The position numbers and the translations under genes were made by a program. From Spelaeicoccus albus (GTDB lineage: Bacteria; Actinomycetota; Actinomycetes; Actinomycetales; Brevibacteriaceae), in assembly GCF_013409065.1 (NCBI RefSeq), contig NZ_JACBZP010000001.1, positions 2,108,001-2,172,000 on the forward strand: DNA of 64,000 nucleotides, read 5' to 3'. This document shows positions 62,528 to 64,000 of this stretch, in pieces; position 1 is the stretch's first letter; each line of letters starts with the position of its first letter. Below the pieces are notes generated by a model. That model was not told the origin of the DNA, did not search any database, and saw only the letters and a program-made list of their open reading frames with translations.

Positions 62528-63243
62528 GCGTGACTTCTTCGGCTCCCGGTGACGACGCCGGCGTCAACCTCCTGGCCAACACGTTGCGCCCCGTCATGAA
62601 CATGCTGGCCGGGCACGACTGGGCCGGCGCGCACAACGTGCCGCCGACCGGCCCGGTGATCGTTTGCCCCAATCACATCAGCCATCTCGACCCGATAGTG
62701 GTCGGTCACTATTTGTACAACAACGGGCGCTCGCCGTACTTCTTGACCAAATCGGGGCTGTTCCGCTTCGGCCCGGCCGGGTGGGCGTTGCGCCGCGCCG
62801 GGCAGATCCCGGTCATGCGGGGGACCGACCAGGCATCACACTCGCTCGGCTATGCGACTGAGGCGCTGGAGGCCGGCAAACTCGTTGTCGTCTACCCCGA
62901 GGGCACGCTGACTCGTGATCCGAATCTGTGGCCCATGCGCGGCAAGACCGGCGCGGCCCGGCTGGCCCTGGAAACCGGGGCACCCGTCATCCCCATCGCT
63001 CATTGGGGAATTCAAGAGGTGCTCGGCCCCTACAAGAAGATCCCGAAGTTGTTGCCGCGCCGGCGCGTGCAAGTGCTGACCGGGCCGCCGATAGACTTGT
63101 CACGCTTTGCCGAACGATCGGCCGACGTCGCGACGCTCCACGAGATCACCGACGTCATACAAGCCGGTACCGTGGACTTACTGGCCAAGCTGCGAGGGGA
63201 GACCCCGCCCGAACGACTGTATGCAGGGGGAGAAAAATCGTGA
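62524..63243 (+). CDS. plsC: 1-acyl-sn-glycerol-3-phosphate acyltransferase
   Basis: A 239-residue acyltransferase of phospholipid synthesis. The catalytic NHISHLD motif (H-x4-D), the [11 protein letters not shown] block, the [13 protein letters not shown] motif and VIPIAHWG are all present in order. It overlaps murA by ATGA and gpsA by GTGA, so cell wall and phospholipid genes are translationally linked here. Confidence 0.92.
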   Translation: MSVTSSAPGDDAGVNLLANTLRPVMNMLAGHDWAGAHNVPPTGPVIVCPNHISHLDPIVVGHYLYNNGRSPYFLTKSGLFRFGPAGWALRRAGQIPVMRGTDQASHSLGYATEALEAGKLVVVYPEGTLTRDPNLWPMRGKTGAARLALETGAPVIPIAHWGIQEVLGPYKKIPKLLPRRRVQVLTGPPIDLSRFAERSADVATLHEITDVIQAGTVDLLAKLRGETPPERLYAGGEKS

Positions 63244-64000
63244 CACGTCAGGCACCACGCGTCGCCGTTCTGGCAGCCGGCAGCTGGGGGACGACGTTCG
63301 CGAAAGTGGTGGCGGACGCCGGCCACGACGTGACGCTCTGGGCCCGCCGGCAGGAGGTTGCCGAGGAGATCAATCAGCGGCACCGTAATACCGACTATTT
63401 GCCCGATATTGACCTGCCCGAATCGATCCGCGCCACCAGCGACATCGACAAGGCATTGGACGGCGCCGAGCTCGTCGTGCTGTCCATCCCGGCCCAGTCG
63501 GTGCGGGAGCGCCTTGGCGAATGGCGCGAGAAACTACCGAAGGACGCCGTCCTGGTCTCCTTGATGAAGGGCGTCGAACGCGGCACGCATATGCGCATGA
63601 GTCAGGTCATCGCCGAGGTAACCGGATGGCCGGACGACCGGATCGGCGTCGTCTCGGGACCGAACCTGGCCATGGAGATCGCGGGCGGCCAGCCGACAGC
63701 GACCGTTGTGGCGTCGACAAGTCAGCAAACTGCCGAACTGCTGGCGCACGTGTCGGCCGGATCGTACTTCCGGCCCTACACGAACACGGACGTCGTCGGC
63801 GTCGAGTTCGGCGGAGCCGTCAAGAACGTGATCGCCTTGGCCACCGGAATGGCCGAGGGGCGCGGGCTCGGGGACAATTCGAAGGCCTCCATCATCACCC
63901 GCGGGCTTGCCGAGACCACCCGCCTGGCCGCAGCGTTCGGCGCCGACCCGCAAACGATGTCGGGACTGGCCGGCCTCGGCGACCTGGTCGCCACCTGTGC
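63240..64000 (+). CDS. gpsA: Glycerol-3-phosphate dehydrogenase (NAD(P)+), partial
   Basis: Makes sn-glycerol 3-phosphate, the substrate of the acyltransferases. GTG 63240 overlaps the plsC stop. The visible 253 residues have [20 protein letters not shown] (the usual GxGxWGT loop with Ala for the first Gly), [21 protein letters not shown], and [22 protein letters not shown] with the catalytic lysine. The frame runs off the window before the end of the C-terminal domain. Confidence 0.95.
   Translation, partial: MTRQAPRVAVLAAGSWGTTFAKVVADAGHDVTLWARRQEVAEEINQRHRNTDYLPDIDLPESIRATSDIDKALDGAELVVLSIPAQSVRERLGEWREKLPKDAVLVSLMKGVERGTHMRMSQVIAEVTGWPDDRIGVVSGPNLAMEIAGGQPTATVVASTSQQTAELLAHVSAGSYFRPYTNTDVVGVEFGGAVKNVIALATGMAEGRGLGDNSKASIITRGLAETTRLAAAFGADPQTMSGLAGLGDLVATC

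Overview
The window is a high-GC bacterial chromosome segment that reads as Actinomycetota, most likely order Micrococcales. The reasons are the order gltX, tRNA-Gln, tRNA-Glu, IclR regulator, leuC, leuD, murA, plsC, gpsA at the right end, many GTG and TTG starts, several probable leaderless transcripts (a TANNNT-like box 6 to 8 bases before the start codon), and an ilvBNC operon with a branched-chain leader peptide. The genus cannot be fixed from sequence alone. No phage, transposase, CRISPR array or rRNA was seen.

Left end (1-8.8 kb): a truncated DUF4956 membrane protein with a VTC-domain protein, peptide deformylase, cysK-cysE, a DAACS transporter, a 2-hydroxyacid dehydrogenase with a MOSC-like protein, and ilvD. 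Next (8.8-12.7 kb) is the ilvBNC operon behind a transcription attenuator whose leader peptide contains Leu-Leu-Val-Val-Ile.

A hydroxyproline catabolic island fills 14.7-27.3 kb. It encodes a three-subunit FAD/2Fe-2S D-hydroxyproline-type dehydrogenase, a DHDPS-family deaminase, a proline racemase-family epimerase, a complete LIV-type ABC importer, a second racemase-family enzyme, an ornithine-cyclodeaminase-family reductase and a GntR regulator. Most neighbouring genes overlap by a few bases. Together they suit uptake of hydroxyproline and degradation of both the trans-4 and trans-3 isomers. The last enzyme of the trans-4 route, an aldehyde dehydrogenase, is not in the island; one candidate lies at 34.5 kb.

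The middle (27.4-38 kb) holds a MacB/FtsX-type ABC exporter with its two-component system on the minus strand, an Eis-like acetyltransferase, an aldehyde dehydrogenase with a sarcosine-oxidase-like flavoenzyme, and pyrrolidone-carboxylate peptidase. From 38 to 48.7 kb come serA, leuB, ilvE, a TetR-regulated MFS exporter, an APC permease, two paralogous small membrane proteins and cimA. cimA lies behind its own attenuator, with an Ile-Thr-Val-Ile-Ile leader peptide. With leuC and leuD at 59-61 kb, the window encodes every catalytic step of isoleucine synthesis from pyruvate through citramalate, as well as valine synthesis and the later leucine steps.

The right part (48.8-64 kb) carries homocysteine S-methyltransferase, a lipoate ligase-like protein, a Cds1-like PLP enzyme, a LacI regulator, small conserved genes, gltX with two tRNAs, a 5'-truncated acetyltransferase, and the leuCD-murA-plsC-gpsA block. 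The most unusual non-coding structure is a four-copy family of 90-94 bp intergenic elements at 27.4, 42.0, 44.3 and 46.7 kb. Each is a perfect 27-32 bp hairpin plus one extra half-site at a constant 10-base distance, with compensatory base changes between copies.
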